Shown piece by piece: positions 57,776 through 59,000 of a stretch of 59,000 nucleotides of DNA. The notes beneath the pieces were generated by a model, which worked only from the letters and a program-made list of their open reading frames with translations, ran no database searches and was not told the origin of the DNA. The position numbers and the translations under genes were made by a program. The stretch covers positions 1 through 59,000 of the forward strand of contig QHSI01000102.1 of NCBI GenBank assembly GCA_003221515.1. Reading direction: 5' to 3'. This DNA comes from Candidatus Rokuibacteriota bacterium. GTDB lineage: Bacteria; Methylomirabilota; Methylomirabilia; Rokubacteriales; CSP1-6. Each line of letters starts with the position of its first letter. Position 1 is the first letter of the stretch.

Positions 57776-59000
57776 ATGGCGCGGATGATCTGGATGGTGC
57801 TGTTGATGGTGTTACTGCTCGCTCCGCGGGCGTACGCCCAGGAGCAGAAGAAGCTCGACCCGGTGGTCGTGACGGCGACCAAGACCGAGACACCCGCCGA
57901 GCAGGTCGGCGCCTCGGTGAGCGTCGTGACCGAGGAGGACTTCAAGACCTATCACTACGAGACCGTGGAGGACGCCCTGCGAGCCGTTCCGGGCGTCGAG
58001 ATCAGGCGCTCCGGCAGCGTCGGGAAGATCTCGAGCATCTCCATCCGCGGCGCCAACGCCAACCAGGTCCAGGTCCTGATCGACGGCGTGCGGGTCAAGA
58101 GCCCGATGTCGGGGCAGGTCGACCTGTCCGACGTCTCGCCCGAGCTCATCGACCGCATCGAGGTGATCCGCGGCGCCCAGTCCACGCTCTACGGCGCCGA
58201 CGCGATGGGCGGCGTCATCAACATCATCACCAAGAAGGGCAGGGGGCCGATCTCCGCGACCGTCGAGGGAGCGGCCGGCAACTACGACACGTACCAGGGG
58301 CGGGCGTCCACCAGCGGCGCCTACAAGCTCCTCGACTACGCGTTCTCGATCTCGCACCTCGAGTCGAACGGCCAGTTCAGGAACGACGACTCCGAGAAGA
58401 TGGCGTTCAACGCGCGGCTGGGGCTCACGCTGCCGTGGGACAGCGCGCTCGCCTTCATCTATCGCTACAATCGCAACGACATCGGGCTCCCGATCAAGTT
58501 CATCTCAACGAACCCGCCTCCGCTGCCGATCGTGCCGATCATCGACGTCAACAACCGGCAGTACAGCGAGACGTCGATGATGACGCTCACCGCGCGGACC
58601 CACCCCGTCAGCTGGTGGGAGCCCGAGCTGCGCCTCGGGCGCTACCTGAACTATCTGCGGTTCACCGACCTCCCCGACCCGGCCGAGCAATGCCCGTTTC
58701 CGCCGTGCGAGTTCCCCGCGCGCAGCACGGTCGAGCGGCGGGAGGCCGAGCTCTTGAACCACTTCCACATCGGCAAGTGGTCGACGAGCTCGGTCGGGCT
58801 CGAGTATCGCGACGAGAAGGGCGTGGCGCAGGGCTCCACGCCCTTCGAGGCCGACAGCCACACGCGGTCGGTCTTCTTCCAGCAGCAGTTCCGGTTCCTC
58901 GAGCGGCTCTTCATGTCGGCGGGCTTCCGCGTCGAGGACAACAGCACGTTCGGCACCCACACGACCGAGCGCGGCTCGCTGGCCTACCTGATCCGCGAAT
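57776..59000 (+). CDS. TonB-dependent outer-membrane receptor, BtuB-like (partial, runs off window end)
   Basis: 408 codons visible before the window ends. Signal peptide MARMIWMVLLMVLLLAPRAY with cleavage near AYAQ, a TonB box-like EQKKLDPVVVTATKTETPAE, and the plug domain: VVTEEDFKTYHYETVEDALR, VEIRRSGSVGKISSISIRGA, VQVLIDGVRVKSPMSGQVDL, IEVIRGAQSTLYGADAMGGV (the plug signature) and INIITKKG, followed by the first beta-barrel strands. The riboswitch and btuFCD neighbours identify it as the corrinoid receptor feeding BtuF. It is not closed by a stop within the window. Confidence 0.88.
   Translation, partial: MARMIWMVLLMVLLLAPRAYAQEQKKLDPVVVTATKTETPAEQVGASVSVVTEEDFKTYHYETVEDALRAVPGVEIRRSGSVGKISSISIRGANANQVQVLIDGVRVKSPMSGQVDLSDVSPELIDRIEVIRGAQSTLYGADAMGGVINIITKKGRGPISATVEGAAGNYDTYQGRASTSGAYKLLDYAFSISHLESNGQFRNDDSEKMAFNARLGLTLPWDSALAFIYRYNRNDIGLPIKFISTNPPPLPIVPIIDVNNRQYSETSMMTLTARTHPVSWWEPELRLGRYLNYLRFTDLPDPAEQCPFPPCEFPARSTVERREAELLNHFHIGKWSTSSVGLEYRDEKGVAQGSTPFEADSHTRSVFFQQQFRFLERLFMSAGFRVEDNSTFGTHTTERGSLAYLIRE

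Overview
This is a gap-free stretch of a high-GC (roughly two-thirds or more G+C), gene-dense Gram-negative chromosome. A complete type II secretion operon, several lipoproteins and a TonB-dependent outer-membrane receptor prove two membranes. Many solute-binding proteins, a phenylacetate-CoA-ligase-like enzyme, GTP-type PEP carboxykinase, DUF169 and DUF3047 proteins and many GTG starts fit an uncultivated soil or subsurface lineage such as Rokubacteria (Methylomirabilota) or a related deep branch. That placement is an inference without marker genes. No rRNA, tRNA, CRISPR array or intact transposase was seen.

Layout. (1) 1-6.1 kb: start of a divergent livH-type permease, then two ABC solute-binding proteins, a stub of a methionine-synthase-like gene, a PaaK-like acyl-CoA ligase, a 59-aa ORF, an M20 peptidase and a polysaccharide deacetylase. 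(2) 6.1-13.9 kb: small metabolic genes: a GNAT enzyme; a reverse-strand set of lipoprotein, SDR, RidA, MarR and flavin oxidoreductase; a CoA-transferase homologue; nucleoside hydrolase plus ribokinase. Between the CoA transferase and the nucleoside hydrolase lies a SelW-like gene (11751-11978) whose reading frame contains a UGA at the CxxU position, so ordinary gene calling misses it. (3) 13.9-18 kb: TPR protein, NagZ-like lipoprotein, BtpA-like protein, GNAT enzyme. (4) 18.2-35.9 kb, all reverse strand: type II secretion operon gspE-F-G-H-I-J-K-L-M-C-D, followed by a 1799-aa signal-peptide-bearing YD/RHS protein coupled to a Sel1-repeat lipoprotein. (5) 35.9-46.5 kb: ZIP transporter, aroQ, an ECF sigma factor fused in frame to a membrane-spanning extracytoplasmic domain, a biotin-dependent carboxyltransferase, pckG, cobS, cobC and a peptide/nickel-type ABC importer lacking its ATPases. 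(6) 46.8-52.9 kb: DUF2059-like and DUF3047 proteins, an hslR/DUF169/cyclic-nucleotide-domain operon and a two-component pair. (7) 53-59 kb: a cobalamin regulon: riboswitch, cobU, cobT, btuF, btuC, btuD, a second riboswitch and the start of a BtuB-like receptor. With cobS and cobC at 41.6-42.9 kb the cell can take up corrinoids and assemble the lower ligand; no corrin-ring synthesis gene is present here.

Non-coding structure. Two hairpin families recur just after stop codons and probably act as terminators: a G/C hairpin with a TTCG loop (24.5-24.6 kb, 50.0 kb) and a 63-bp REP-like unit (18.1 kb, tandem at 42.9-43.1 kb). A separate 139-bp element with perfect 37-bp inverted arms sits between gspF and gspG. 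The most interesting items are the hidden UGA-containing SelW-like gene, the membrane-fused sigma factor, and the secretion operon next to an RHS/Sel1 pair.
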